The position numbers were made by a program, and so were the translations under genes. The notes beneath the pieces are model-generated. The model was not told the origin of the DNA. It saw nothing but the letters and a program-made list of their open reading frames with translations, and ran no database searches. A stretch of DNA of 64,000 bases from Methylotenera sp. GTDB taxonomy: Bacteria; Pseudomonadota; Gammaproteobacteria; Burkholderiales; Methylophilaceae. Positions within the stretch are counted from its first letter, which is position 1. Each line of letters begins with the position of its first letter. Of the stretch, positions 8,817-17,754 are shown piece by piece. The DNA lies in contig NZ_JAUXOY010000016.1 in the NCBI RefSeq assembly GCF_030684185.1, positions 124,001 through 188,000 of the forward strand, written 5' to 3'.

Positions 8817-10196
8817 CTATGTGTTTACTGCTTGCGGAATATTAATATAGAGAGCAGTTCCAAGATTCGGTTCAGAAACTAAATTAAAACTACCATGAAA
8901 ACCCTGCACTCGCTCACGCATCCCAAGTAAACCAAAATGCTGTGACTGATCCACCGCCTCTATGTCCATACCGACTCCGTCATCTTTAATTGTAAGCGAA
9001 ATAGTCACCAACTTGGACTTGCTTGCATCTGCCAGTTTATTTGCATCTGATAACACAGTAAGTTTAATATCAATCGTATTCGCCCGCGCATGCTTTAGCG
9101 CATTATTAATGGCTTCTTGCACAATGCGGTAAATATTGATGTTGAGCGTTTCTCCAAGCTGATCAACCCCCCCTTCCAAGCTTAAGTTAATCTTCATTTC
9201 CGGATGCAAATTTTGCCAGTAATTTACCGCATCACACAACGTTTCCGAGAGACCAAGATTATCTAGCGCCCCAGGGCGCAATTTACGAACAATGTTGTGC
9301 ATGCCGTCATAAATTTGGTTAGCTGCTGACACAATAGTTTGTGCGTTATTTGCAATGTCAGGCGATTTTTCTCTAGTTTTGTTCACAATTGCCACGGCAA
9401 AGGTTTTAATCGCAGTGACGTATTGCCCAAGTTCATCATGCAACTCTCTGGCCAAACTACGGCGCTCATCTTCAATATGGCTCTGAATAAGCTGGGTGAG
9501 CTGGCGATTTTCTTCTAACTGCCGCTCTGCAGCAAGCGACTCTGCCATGCGGTTTAGGCTATGTCCTATGCGGTCGAATTCTGGCAGTTTGAACGCAGGT
9601 AAACGCGTACTTAAATCGCCGCGCTCCATGCGATTGATAGACGCCAAAATACGATTAACAGGTCTAAGCGAATGGCTCAGCAGTGCATAAACCATTACAT
9701 TCAATAATACGAAGAAAACTAAACCCACCCACATCAGCTGGCTAAATCCTGACCAAGCTTCGCGAATTGAACCAGCCGCACTGGACGACACAATTAAAGT
9801 GCCATAACGAAATTTACGTTCAACGATTTCCGTTTTTGGCTCAACCAACTTAGCAAACCACACAGGTGGATACACATCACTTTTGAATGTAGATGCTGGA
9901 GACTCGTAAAGCACTTCGCCACGCATATCGTAAAGCGCAATATGGCTACTGCGCACATACCCGAGAGATTGCAAAAAACTTTGCAACACTTTATGAGTTG
10001 GACCATATTCAGGGTTAAGAGCGGAGCTAACAATCACAGTATCCAACAACTGCACCGTCACGCGACTGGCGGCTTCTACCCGCTCACGAATTGAAGTTTG
10101 AGTTTCATTTACCAATATCGTACCAACCACCAATATAAAAGCTAAGGATAGCAACGTAATCAATAAATTTAGACGGAATTTTAAGCTCATGTGCAT
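8817..10196 (-). CDS. Sensor histidine kinase, HisKA_3 type (MoxY/MxaY-like)
   Basis: This is a membrane sensor kinase of 459 aa. It has a first transmembrane helix (about 9-29), a periplasmic sensor region of the LapD/MoxY_N kind (about 30-153, with EAASRVTVQLLD), a second helix (154-174), a HAMP segment (about 175-225, RPVNRILASINRMERGD), the phospho-acceptor His253 in ARELHDELGQ and a C-terminal ATPase domain (DDGVGMD, GLLGMRERV). It phosphorylates the response regulator encoded immediately downstream. The start is uncertain between two close ATG codons (residues 1 and 3). The periplasmic domain type and partner suggest MoxYX/MxaYX-like signalling, but the signal sensed is unknown. Confidence 0.88.
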   Translation of the reverse strand: MHMSLKFRLNLLITLLSLAFILVVGTILVNETQTSIRERVEAASRVTVQLLDTVIVSSALNPEYGPTHKVLQSFLQSLGYVRSSHIALYDMRGEVLYESPASTFKSDVYPPVWFAKLVEPKTEIVERKFRYGTLIVSSSAAGSIREAWSGFSQLMWVGLVFFVLLNVMVYALLSHSLRPVNRILASINRMERGDLSTRLPAFKLPEFDRIGHSLNRMAESLAAERQLEENRQLTQLIQSHIEDERRSLARELHDELGQYVTAIKTFAVAIVNKTREKSPDIANNAQTIVSAANQIYDGMHNIVRKLRPGALDNLGLSETLCDAVNYWQNLHPEMKINLSLEGGVDQLGETLNINIYRIVQEAINNALKHARANTIDIKLTVLSDANKLADASKSKLVTISLTIKDDGVGMDIEAVDQSQHFGLLGMRERVQGFHGSFNLVSEPNLGTALYINIPQAVNT

Positions 10197-10305
10197 AAAG
10201 GGGCTAGATTGTAACGGGCGATGTTGTCATGACAAGTTAACATGTGTAGAGTTTAACAACTTTAATCAAATCACAATATAGTGTTATTCATGATATGAGA
10301 AACAT

Positions 10306-10974
10306 ATGAACACAGAATTCATCATAGAGGCAGCCAAAGCCATTCAGCAATCAATTTTAGCTAATGAACATACTTTGGAGTCGCTAGACCGGGCCATTGG
10401 CGATGGCGACCACTACATCAACATGAAACGCGGTGCCAATGTGATTGTTGAAATAGAAGCTGAATTAGCACCACTAAAGCCGAGCGAGGCGCTTAATAAA
10501 ATCGGCATAAAACTACTCAGCACCATAGGCGGTGCTTCTGGCCCATTACTTGCCAGTTTTTTTATAAGCATGGCCAAAGTGCTTGAATCACAAGCACACG
10601 AAAATCAAGGGCTGAAAGAAAATGGTGACGAATCCACGCTAAAAATTGCCACTGCATTTGCAGCAGGTGTACAAGCCATTATTCAGCGAGGCAAAGCTAA
10701 CCTTGGCGAAAAAACCATGCTCGATGTACTTATTCCAGTTTCAAATCAATTTGTTTTATTAACCACGCAGAATTGCGATATTAAGCTGATTTGTGCCACG
10801 CTCATTCATACTGCCGAACAAGGCATGCTGGCGACCAAAGATTTAATCGCCACAAAAGGCCGTGCCGCAGGGTTAGGTGAGCGTGCAATTGGCCACATCG
10901 ACCCTGGAGCGAAAAGCTGCCAACTGATGATAGAAGCCGTATGTAAACTTTCTTTAAAAGAATTAAATGGATAA
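10306..10974 (+). CDS. dhaL: Dihydroxyacetone kinase subunit DhaL (DAK2 domain)
   Basis: DhaL is the nucleotide-binding subunit of dihydroxyacetone kinase and phosphorylates dihydroxyacetone bound to DhaK. The 222-aa protein matches the single-domain family. It shows the Mg-nucleotide motif AIGDGDH (residues 30-36), GGASGPLLASF, and the C-terminal GRAAGLGERAIGHIDPGA. Its stop overlaps the nearest upstream in-frame start of dhaK, so the two are coupled. No DhaM phosphotransferase component is seen in the window, which leaves the phosphoryl donor (PEP through the PTS, or ATP) open. In a formaldehyde-assimilating bacterium this could recover dihydroxyacetone into triose phosphate. Confidence 0.93.
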   Translation: MNTEFIIEAAKAIQQSILANEHTLESLDRAIGDGDHYINMKRGANVIVEIEAELAPLKPSEALNKIGIKLLSTIGGASGPLLASFFISMAKVLESQAHENQGLKENGDESTLKIATAFAAGVQAIIQRGKANLGEKTMLDVLIPVSNQFVLLTTQNCDIKLICATLIHTAEQGMLATKDLIATKGRAAGLGERAIGHIDPGAKSCQLMIEAVCKLSLKELNG

Positions 10975-10978
10975 GCAT

Positions 10979-11983
10979 ATGAAAAAATTTATCAATAAAA
11001 TTGATAACATCCTTATCGAAAGCCTTTCTGGTTTTGCAACAGCGCATAGCGATTTAGTAACCCTGCATTTAGACCCGAATTTCTTAACCCGCAAAAACAA
11101 AGCACAGAATAAAGTAGCTGTCATTTCTGGTGGCGGTTCAGGTCATGAGCCTCTGCATGCAGGATATATTGGCTATGGCATGCTGGATGCCGCCTGCCCT
11201 GGCCACGTATTCACATCACCCACGCCAGACCAAATGCTAATGGCCGCTGAAGCCGTGCATGCGGATAAGGGCATATTATTTATTGTTAAAAATTATGCAG
11301 GCGATGTGATGAATTTTGAAATGGCCGCAGAAATGTTGCCGTTCGAATCAGCGACAGTATTAACAAGTGACGATTGCGCGGTCATCAACAGCACCTACAC
11401 CACAGGGCGGCGCGGTGTTGCAGGCACTGTCATCGTAGAAAAATGTGTAGGCAGCTTGGCAGAAACTGGCGCTGACTTACAAACCTGTAAGGCACTAGGC
11501 GACAAAGTGAATAACCGCACAGCCAGCATAGGAATAGCGTTAACCAGTTGCACAGTACCAGCCGCTGGTCGTCCCACTTTTGACATTGGCGATACGGAAC
11601 TTGAAATGGGTGTAGGAATTCACGGCGAGCCAGGTCGTAGACGTGAAACCATGCGTGAGGCCGACGAACTTGTTAGAGATTGCGTAGATGCAATTCTGGC
11701 TGACTTTAAAGCTAGAGATTTAGACACTGCCAATAATAGCGAAGCCTTGCTGCTCATTAATGGCTTTGGTGCAACGCCCTTGATGGAGCTTTATTTAATC
11801 TACAACACTGCAGCTAAATTATTCAGTCAACACAGCATTCAGATTTCGCGCTCATTAGTGGGCAACTACACCACTGCCCTGGATATGGCTGGCGCCTCGG
11901 TAACTTTATGCTTGCTGGATGATGAAATCAAACGGCACTGGGATAGCCCTGTGCATACGGCGGCATTGAGGCATGAAAGGTAA
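10979..11983 (+). CDS. dhaK: Dihydroxyacetone kinase subunit DhaK (DAK1 domain)
   Basis: DhaK binds dihydroxyacetone covalently as a hemiaminal on a histidine. The conserved features are VAVISGGGSGHEP, GYIGYGML, TSPTPDQM, IVKNYAGDVMNFE, TGRRGVAGTV, the substrate-binding His in GIHGEPG (about 215) and the ending WDSPVHTAAL. I prefer the ATG at 10979, because family members begin MKKFIN or MKKLIN. An ATG four codons upstream (10967) would overlap dhaL by 8 bases. The length (about 334 aa) fits the short PTS-type DhaK rather than the fused DhaKL kinases. It forms an operon with dhaL in the order L then K, followed by a long hairpin. Confidence 0.93.
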   Translation: MKKFINKIDNILIESLSGFATAHSDLVTLHLDPNFLTRKNKAQNKVAVISGGGSGHEPLHAGYIGYGMLDAACPGHVFTSPTPDQMLMAAEAVHADKGILFIVKNYAGDVMNFEMAAEMLPFESATVLTSDDCAVINSTYTTGRRGVAGTVIVEKCVGSLAETGADLQTCKALGDKVNNRTASIGIALTSCTVPAAGRPTFDIGDTELEMGVGIHGEPGRRRETMREADELVRDCVDAILADFKARDLDTANNSEALLLINGFGATPLMELYLIYNTAAKLFSQHSIQISRSLVGNYTTALDMAGASVTLCLLDDEIKRHWDSPVHTAALRHER

Positions 11984-12292
11984 TCCTACAATTTAACTAT
12001 AGCTCATATGGGCTATAGTTAAATTGACATGCACACCATAAAATGAAAAAATGAACCTATATTTCTATCTTTAAACCTCATAAGGAAAATAGCCCATATG
12101 AAATCATCTCTGGAATTAAGTCAATAGTGATGCTACAACTTCGCTTCAGCGCATCAAAAATACATGCCTTTCACAGCTGCCACACCCAATATAGAAGTGC
12201 TCTTCGTAGGAATTGCGTTGGCAACACCAACTGATTTTATCTCTAATTATTGTGAGTTGTCAGTTTATACTTTAACAAAAGGATTTTAAATA
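11984..12292. other. Intergenic region dhaK to PEP-CTERM gene
   Basis: About 309 bases without a clear gene. The left end holds the 15-bp hairpin described separately. An 8-codon reading frame (12098-12127) preceded by AAGGA is too short to call. The right end supplies a ribosome binding site (AAGGA) for the PEP-CTERM gene. Nothing else is recognisable. Confidence 0.5.
11989..12026 (+). terminator. Long hairpin downstream of dhaK, possible terminator
   Basis: A perfect 15-bp inverted repeat (11989-12003 with 12012-12026, loop 8 nt) begins 5 bases after the dhaK stop codon. The stem is AT-rich and no T-run follows, so it may be a weak or bidirectional terminator or an mRNA 3'-end stabiliser. 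Confidence 0.5.
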
Positions 12293-12943
12293 ATGAATAA
12301 CACACTCAAATCTTTATCATTAGCAATACCGTTAATACTCGGCTTTTCTAGTGGGACTGCAAAAGCAGAATGGGTCGAACTTGGTAACATTGACTCAGGG
12401 TACTCTTTCTATAGATCATTTAATCTGGATACCAGTGATTATGTTAGCGAAGAGAACATCGCCTCAAACTCAGTGACTTTCACTCTTTTAAACACTCAAA
12501 CCGTTACGTTCTATGCAAACAGTTTTACTTTTCCTAGCCTAAGCACCGAATTCCGTCAGATTGACCTGCTGGATCAAGGATTGCAGAATGGCAACTTGCA
12601 TGGTGTTAATTATATTGATGGTATTGGTGACTACTATGATGGATTAAACGGCCAAGAGGCAAGGTTTTTTAAAACACTTGGGCCAGGTGATTATCAGGTG
12701 AACTATAAGGTACTTGGTCAAGAGTTAGGCTATTCTGATAGCCGAGTGGTAGGCAAAGCCGCTCAAGGTCTGGGGAATTATCGTTTAGGACTGAGTATTG
12801 GCGGATTAATCTCACCGAACTTACCAGACGGACCCGCTGTATCACCAGTTCCAGAACCTGAAACTTATGCGATGCTACTTGCAGGCTTAATATTAATTGG
12901 CTTTACCGCACGCCGTCGTGATAACACTGAGCGTTTAAACTAA
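12293..12943 (+). CDS. PEP-CTERM sorting domain protein
   Basis: This is a secreted protein of 216 aa. It has an N-terminal signal peptide (about 1-26, ending AKA), a beta-rich, aromatic-rich middle (about 27-185) and a C-terminal PEP-CTERM anchor: VPEPETYAML, a hydrophobic helix, then ARRR. In exosortase-containing bacteria such proteins are cleaved at the PEP motif and linked to the exopolysaccharide or surface layer. The middle contains no domain I can name. No exosortase or prosortase gene is in the window. It is a single-gene unit with its own ribosome binding site (AAGGA) and a strong terminator. Confidence 0.9.
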   Translation: MNNTLKSLSLAIPLILGFSSGTAKAEWVELGNIDSGYSFYRSFNLDTSDYVSEENIASNSVTFTLLNTQTVTFYANSFTFPSLSTEFRQIDLLDQGLQNGNLHGVNYIDGIGDYYDGLNGQEARFFKTLGPGDYQVNYKVLGQELGYSDSRVVGKAAQGLGNYRLGLSIGGLISPNLPDGPAVSPVPEPETYAMLLAGLILIGFTARRRDNTERLN

Positions 12944-12946
12944 ACT

Positions 12947-12993
12947 CACGCCCAATAAAACCAGTACTGCACTTGCTGGTTTTATTGGGCGTG
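12947..12993 (+). terminator. Strong 18-bp stem terminator after PEP-CTERM gene
   Basis: A perfect 18-bp inverted repeat (12947-12964 with 12976-12993, loop 11 nt) starts 4 bases after the PEP-CTERM stop codon. An A-run inside the left arm gives a T-run inside the right arm. No T-tract follows, so its efficiency is uncertain. Confidence 0.75.
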
Positions 12994-13114
12994 CTACTTA
13001 TATTTGGCGGTACTTAATATTTAGTGATGCTTACTAATTGTCAGAGTAGCAATTGGGTGTTTTTTACTGCCGATTCATCACAAATCAAAAATCATACAAA
13101 ATAAAACATTACGC

Positions 13115-13948
13115 TTAATGAGCAAACCTATTCCGCAATGCTTCTAAATTAAGCTCTTGCAAAATCGCATCTAATCTAGCCTGAGCATTCTTGCGAGGCT
13201 GACCTGTATATCTAGCAATAATCAGCTCATTTTTCATGGAATGCTCCCAGCCGACTAACTCCGTCACCGTCACTTGGTAACCAGCAGCTTCCAACTGCAA
13301 GCAACGTAAGACATTGGTAATCTGGCTGCCAAATTCGCGGGTATGAATAGGATGGCGCCAAATTTCGCTTAATGGTGTTTTACTAAAACTTTCATTTTTA
13401 TGCTGCCTTAACACTTCTGCTACTTCTGCCTGACAACATGGCACGAGCACCATGTATTTTGCTTGTTTTGTTAAGCCGAATTGAATGGCGTCGTCGGTGG
13501 CGGTGTTGCAGGCATGTAATGCTGTAATAATGTCCACTTTAGCCGGAATAGCACTTGAAGTCACTGACTCTTCCACAGTTAAATGTTCAAAACGCATACG
13601 TGTAAAGCCTAAATGCGCTGCCAGATTTTTGGATTTTTCCACCAACTCTGCCCGAGTTTCAATGCCTATCACTTCGCCAGAGCTTAATTGCTTTAGCAGT
13701 AAATCATACAAAATAAAACCCAGGTAAGACTTACCCGCTCCATGATCTACTAATGTGGGGTTAGGGTTATAGGTCAATACATCGTTAAACAGAGGCTCGA
13801 TAAAATTCACCAGGTGATAAACCTGTTTGAGTTTGCGGCGGCTATCTTGATTAAGTTTGCCATCGCGCGTGAGTATATGCAGCTCCTTGAGTAGCTCAAT
13901 GGATTGATTGGGCTTGATGTCTGATTTTAAATTTTCAGGTATTTGCAT
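13115..13948 (-). CDS. SAM-dependent methyltransferase (Methyltransf_32-like)
   Basis: A cytoplasmic methyltransferase of 277 aa, substrate unknown. The class I fold is visible: LVDHGAGKSYLGFILYDLL (SAM-binding motif I, about 66-84), GIETRAELVEKSK (motif II), ITALHACNTATDDAI (motif IV region), VLVPCCQAE and an SMKNELIIARY strand near the C-terminus. The LHACNTATD and VPCCQ pair is characteristic of the Methyltransf_32 group, which includes eukaryotic GSTCD and many uncharacterised bacterial proteins. It is transcribed alone and divergently from the RbgA-type GTPase gene. Confidence 0.8.
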   Translation of the reverse strand: MQIPENLKSDIKPNQSIELLKELHILTRDGKLNQDSRRKLKQVYHLVNFIEPLFNDVLTYNPNPTLVDHGAGKSYLGFILYDLLLKQLSSGEVIGIETRAELVEKSKNLAAHLGFTRMRFEHLTVEESVTSSAIPAKVDIITALHACNTATDDAIQFGLTKQAKYMVLVPCCQAEVAEVLRQHKNESFSKTPLSEIWRHPIHTREFGSQITNVLRCLQLEAAGYQVTVTELVGWEHSMKNELIIARYTGQPRKNAQARLDAILQELNLEALRNRFAH

Positions 13949-14300
13949 ACGAGCATTTTAAGCGATAAACCATGCGCCAAAGATAAACTAAGATAAAAAC
14001 TTGATTAGTAGTACTAAATGTTAAAATGCCTAACAATCCGCAATGTTTAATGCCTCGAAAATTGAAAATGTTTATACAAGACGAGGCGCGAAATTATTTT
14101 GGGTGCGCCGCATATGGGTTATATGCAAGCAACCAAAATCATTGAGCAACGAAGTATTGCGACATACGACTTTGCAAGTCCTTTCACGCACGAATAATGT
14201 GCTTTAGCACATATATTCTGCGGGGATGCCAAGCACTGGTATAGGGCTTAGCAAATCGGAGTACCCTTGTGGTACAACATTTTTGATTTTGAGGTGATAA
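13949..14300. other. Structured intergenic region upstream of rbgA-like gene
   Basis: This 352-base gap contains no gene but a series of inverted repeats: 14052-14057 with 14082-14087, 14086-14090 with 14105-14109, 14110-14115 with 14121-14126, and a 6-bp stem with a 4-nt loop at 14197-14212. The density of small stems and the higher GC than usual intergenic sequence suggest a structured RNA, a leader, or a recurring intergenic element. I do not recognise the family. The right end holds a GAGGTGAT ribosome binding site for the next gene. Confidence 0.45.
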
Positions 14301-15245
14301 ATGGCAATTCAATGGTATCCGGGTCACATGACCCAAGCACGCAAAAAAGCCGAAGAAACAATGGAGTTTATGGACATTGTGATTGAGGTGCTAGATGCGC
14401 GCGTGCCGGAGGCGAGCCATAACCCCGTAATTAACGAAATGCGGTTGTTTCGCCAGCGCCCTAACTTAAAAATACTCAATAAATCTGACTTAGCAGACCC
14501 TAAAGCCACAGAAGCTTGGCTGAATTACTTTAACCGTCAACCCAATACTAAAGCGGTTGCGCTTTCATGCAAAAAACCGGGTGAGGCGAATAAAATTTTG
14601 AAGCATTGTTTAGCACTTACACCGCATCGTGGCACGCATTTAAAGCCATTACGCATGATGATTATGGGCATTCCTAATGTGGGTAAATCAACGCTGATGA
14701 ATGCCCTGCTCAACCGCCGTGTAGCTAAAGTTGGCGATGAACCCGCTGTGACTAAAAGCCAGCAACGCTTTGACATTAGTGAAACCATGAGCATTACCGA
14801 TACACCAGGGATGATGTGGCCAAAAATTCAGTATGAAAGCGACGGCTACATGCTTGCCGCCAGCCATGCGATTGGTCGCAATGCGGTGATTGATGAAGAT
14901 GTTGCAATCTTCTTGGCCAACAACCTACTTAAAACCTACCCCACGCTTATCAATGCACGCTACAAACTCGATACCATGAAACATGAAGGTGGGTTCTTAG
15001 ATGTGTTAAAAATGGACGGTGTAGATTTACTCGAAGCCATCGCTAAACGCCGCTCATACAAACGCCACGATGGTTTATGGGACATGGAAAAAACCGCAGT
15101 CGCATTTTTAACTGATTACCGCAGCGGCGCGATTGGTAGAATTAGCTTAGAAACACCATTAAGCCGTGATGCGATGAAGCAAGCAACACTTCCTGTGGAA
15201 ACTAGTGATGAAGAGATTACTGATTCAGAAGAAACTTCAGATTAA
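14301..15245 (+). CDS. ylqF: Ribosome biogenesis GTPase, YlqF/RbgA family
   Basis: This is a circularly permuted GTPase that assists late assembly of the large ribosomal subunit. The permuted order is visible in the 314-aa protein: G4 NKSD (60-63) comes before G1 GIPNVGKS (123-130) and G3 DTPG (167-170). The N-terminus IQWYPGHMTQARK is the family hallmark and fixes the start, which has a GAGGTGAT ribosome binding site. The tail is acidic (TSDEEITDSEETSD). It is followed by a small convergent gene. The role is known from Gram-positive RbgA; beta-proteobacterial copies are less studied. Confidence 0.93.
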   Translation: MAIQWYPGHMTQARKKAEETMEFMDIVIEVLDARVPEASHNPVINEMRLFRQRPNLKILNKSDLADPKATEAWLNYFNRQPNTKAVALSCKKPGEANKILKHCLALTPHRGTHLKPLRMMIMGIPNVGKSTLMNALLNRRVAKVGDEPAVTKSQQRFDISETMSITDTPGMMWPKIQYESDGYMLAASHAIGRNAVIDEDVAIFLANNLLKTYPTLINARYKLDTMKHEGGFLDVLKMDGVDLLEAIAKRRSYKRHDGLWDMEKTAVAFLTDYRSGAIGRISLETPLSRDAMKQATLPVETSDEEITDSEETSD

Positions 15246-15259
15246 AGTACCTGATTATT

Positions 15260-15526
15260 CTATTTTTTGGTCAATTGCTTACTAAACGCAATATCGAGCT
15301 TGCTCACACGTTTTAGCGTTTGCGGACCATAAGAATTTACGAACACCACAAACTCATCCATCATCATCGGCTCGCACAATCGGGTAGATTCCCCTGCGCC
15401 TGTAGCTAACACCAAGCTAAACATAGCGCCGCTATTCATAGTCATGGAATATTGCTCGTTACCGCTGCGTTTTTTAAGCCTGTCAATCGCAGCACTGGCT
15501 TTGGTTGATCTAGAACCAGACCTCAT
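15260..15526 (-). CDS. Small conserved hypothetical protein
   Basis: An 88-aa protein that I do not recognise. It starts with a basic Ser/Arg-rich stretch (MRSGSRSTKAS), has a hydrophobic centre (MFSLVLATGAG, DEFVVFVNSYGP) and ends in a basic TKK. No signal peptide or clear membrane helix is seen. A strong ribosome binding site (AAAGGAG, 6 bases before the ATG) and its fit between two plus-strand genes support a real gene. Function unknown. Confidence 0.7.
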   Translation of the reverse strand: MRSGSRSTKASAAIDRLKKRSGNEQYSMTMNSGAMFSLVLATGAGESTRLCEPMMMDEFVVFVNSYGPQTLKRVSKLDIAFSKQLTKK

Positions 15527-15687
15527 AAAACTCCTTTGATTACGCTATCAACATTTATCATGCGATTATGACATGCTTTAAATCAGCACACATTAATCGT
15601 TAAAATTTGATAGCTAGTTATTGGCTTAAACGCTAAAATCACACGCTTAAGTTTTACACCAAAGCCCTCACATATATTAGTTCATGC

Positions 15688-17715
15688 ATGTTAAATTCCC
15701 TTAATTCGCCGCAGCGCGAAGCAGTTAAATATCTCGATGGTCCTTTGCTTGTACTGGCTGGCGCTGGTAGCGGTAAAACACGCGTTATTACGCAAAAAAT
15801 CAGTTACCTGATTGATGAAGCGGGCTATTCCGCAAAAGAAATTGCTGCCATCACTTTTACCAACAAAGCTGCGCGTGAGATGCAAGAGCGAGTGGGAAAA
15901 CTGATGCAAGGAAAAAACATCAAAGGTTTAACAATAGCCACCTTTCACTCGCTTGGCTTGCAAATGTTACGTGCTGAAGCAGCACTACTTGGCTATAAAC
16001 CACAATTTTCGATTTTAGATTCATCGGATAGTTTTAAAATTCTGGCGGACATTTTAGCCACTACAGACAAACAGCTACTCCGTAAAACACAGTGGCAGAT
16101 TTCAGCATGGAAGAATGCGTTTATCAATGCTGACCAGGCAAAAGCACAGGCTGATGAAGAACTCACCCATGCTGCGGCCAAGGTCTATCAACTTTATCAG
16201 CAAACGCTGAAAGCCTATCAAGCTGTAGATTTTGACGACCTGATTAAACTGCCTGTCGAGTTATTTGAACAACATGAAAGTGCGCTTAATAAATGGCAGC
16301 GCAAGTTGCAATATTTGCTAATTGATGAATACCAAGACACCAACGCCTGCCAGTACAAACTGGTAAAAATGCTTACAGGCGTGCGCGGGCAATTTACAGC
16401 TGTAGGCGATGACGACCAAGCCATTTATGGCTGGCGTGGCGCTGATGTAGAAAACCTACGTCAATTGACCGAAGATTTTAGCAAGCTTAAAGTCATCAAG
16501 TTAGAACAAAACTACCGTTCAACCGTGCGAATTTTGCGTGGCGCCAACGCAGTGATAAGTAATAATCCAAAATTGTTCGATAAGAAACTCTGGAGTGACC
16601 TAGGCACAGGCGATTTAATCCAAGTATCGGCTGCAATGAGTGAAGAAGCTGAGGCAGAGTCAGTGATTATGAAACTGCAAGCACATAAGTTTGAACATAG
16701 AACCAAGTTTTTGGATTACGCGATTTTGTATCGAGGCAACCATCAAGCCCGCATATTCGAGCAACAATTACGCAACCATAAAATTCCTTATACAGTCTCT
16801 GGCGGGCAATCATTTTTTGATAAAGCCGAGATTAAAGACTTAATCAGCTATTTACGCTTGATTGCTAATGAAGATGACGACCCTGCGTTTATCCGCGCAG
16901 CAACTACACCTAAAAAAGGTATCGGCAATACCACACTGGAACGCCTTGGTGAATTTGCCAGCGCACACAAAATTTCATTGTTTGCTGCGGCATTCGAAGG
17001 TGACTTTCAAAGTGAAATTGGTAATAAACAATTAGATGATTTACTCAATTTTTGTCAATATATCAATAAGTTACAAGACAGAGCCGTGCGCGATCCCGCA
17101 GGTGAAGTATTAAACGACTTACTGACCACGATTCAGTACGAAGCATTTTTATATGACTCTGAAGAGCCTCGCGCCGCTGAAAGCAAGTGGAGCAACGTGA
17201 TGGACTTTATTGGCTGGCTGAGCAAAAAAGGTGAAGCCAGCACAGAGTTTGGTAACGAAAATGATGGCAAAAACTTACTTGAACTCACACAAATGGTCTC
17301 GCTCATGAGCATGCTGGAAGGCCGCGAAGATGGCGAGCCGGACGCCGTCAAATTATCCACACTGCACGCCTCCAAGGGCCTGGAATTTGGCCATGTATTT
17401 TTAATAGGTTGTGAAGAAGGCATATTACCGCACCGTGAAAGCATTGATTTAGGCGCAGCAGACCCGACTAAAATCGAGGAAGAACGACGCCTGATGTACG
17501 TGGGCATTACCCGAGCGCAAAAATCACTGAACATTTCATGGTGCAAAAAACGTAAGCGTGCCGGTGAAATTCAAATGTGTGAGCCAAGCAGATTTATATC
17601 AGAATTACCAAAAGACGATGTACGCCACTTTGGAAACCCGTTTAATGACCCAGAGGCAAGCAAAGATTTTGGTAAATCAAAAATGGCGAATATTAAAGCC
17701 ATGCTCAGTAAATAA
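15688..17715 (+). CDS. rep: ATP-dependent DNA helicase Rep
   Basis: Rep is an SF1A 3'-5' DNA helicase that travels with the replisome, removes protein roadblocks and helps restart forks. The 675-aa length matches E. coli Rep. Motifs in order: Walker A GAGSGKTR (about 25-32), TFTNKAAREM (Ia), Walker B LIDEYQDTN (about 212), GDDDQAIYGWRGA (III), QNYRS (IV), LSTLHASKGLEF (V) and YVGITRAQ (VI). The LNSPQREAV N-terminus sets the start. It is followed after 39 bases by uup on the same strand. Rep rather than UvrD/PcrA is chosen on length and on sequence near the N-terminus. Confidence 0.94.
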   Translation: MLNSLNSPQREAVKYLDGPLLVLAGAGSGKTRVITQKISYLIDEAGYSAKEIAAITFTNKAAREMQERVGKLMQGKNIKGLTIATFHSLGLQMLRAEAALLGYKPQFSILDSSDSFKILADILATTDKQLLRKTQWQISAWKNAFINADQAKAQADEELTHAAAKVYQLYQQTLKAYQAVDFDDLIKLPVELFEQHESALNKWQRKLQYLLIDEYQDTNACQYKLVKMLTGVRGQFTAVGDDDQAIYGWRGADVENLRQLTEDFSKLKVIKLEQNYRSTVRILRGANAVISNNPKLFDKKLWSDLGTGDLIQVSAAMSEEAEAESVIMKLQAHKFEHRTKFLDYAILYRGNHQARIFEQQLRNHKIPYTVSGGQSFFDKAEIKDLISYLRLIANEDDDPAFIRAATTPKKGIGNTTLERLGEFASAHKISLFAAAFEGDFQSEIGNKQLDDLLNFCQYINKLQDRAVRDPAGEVLNDLLTTIQYEAFLYDSEEPRAAESKWSNVMDFIGWLSKKGEASTEFGNENDGKNLLELTQMVSLMSMLEGREDGEPDAVKLSTLHASKGLEFGHVFLIGCEEGILPHRESIDLGAADPTKIEEERRLMYVGITRAQKSLNISWCKKRKRAGEIQMCEPSRFISELPKDDVRHFGNPFNDPEASKDFGKSKMANIKAMLSK

Positions 17716-17754
17716 CAGTTAAGCAATCCATACAAAATAGAAAGTTAATCAATT

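Noticed and set aside
12098-12127. Eight-codon reading frame with a ribosome binding site (AAGGA) upstream of the PEP-CTERM gene
   Set aside because: Too short to support as a gene and with no attenuation structure nearby.
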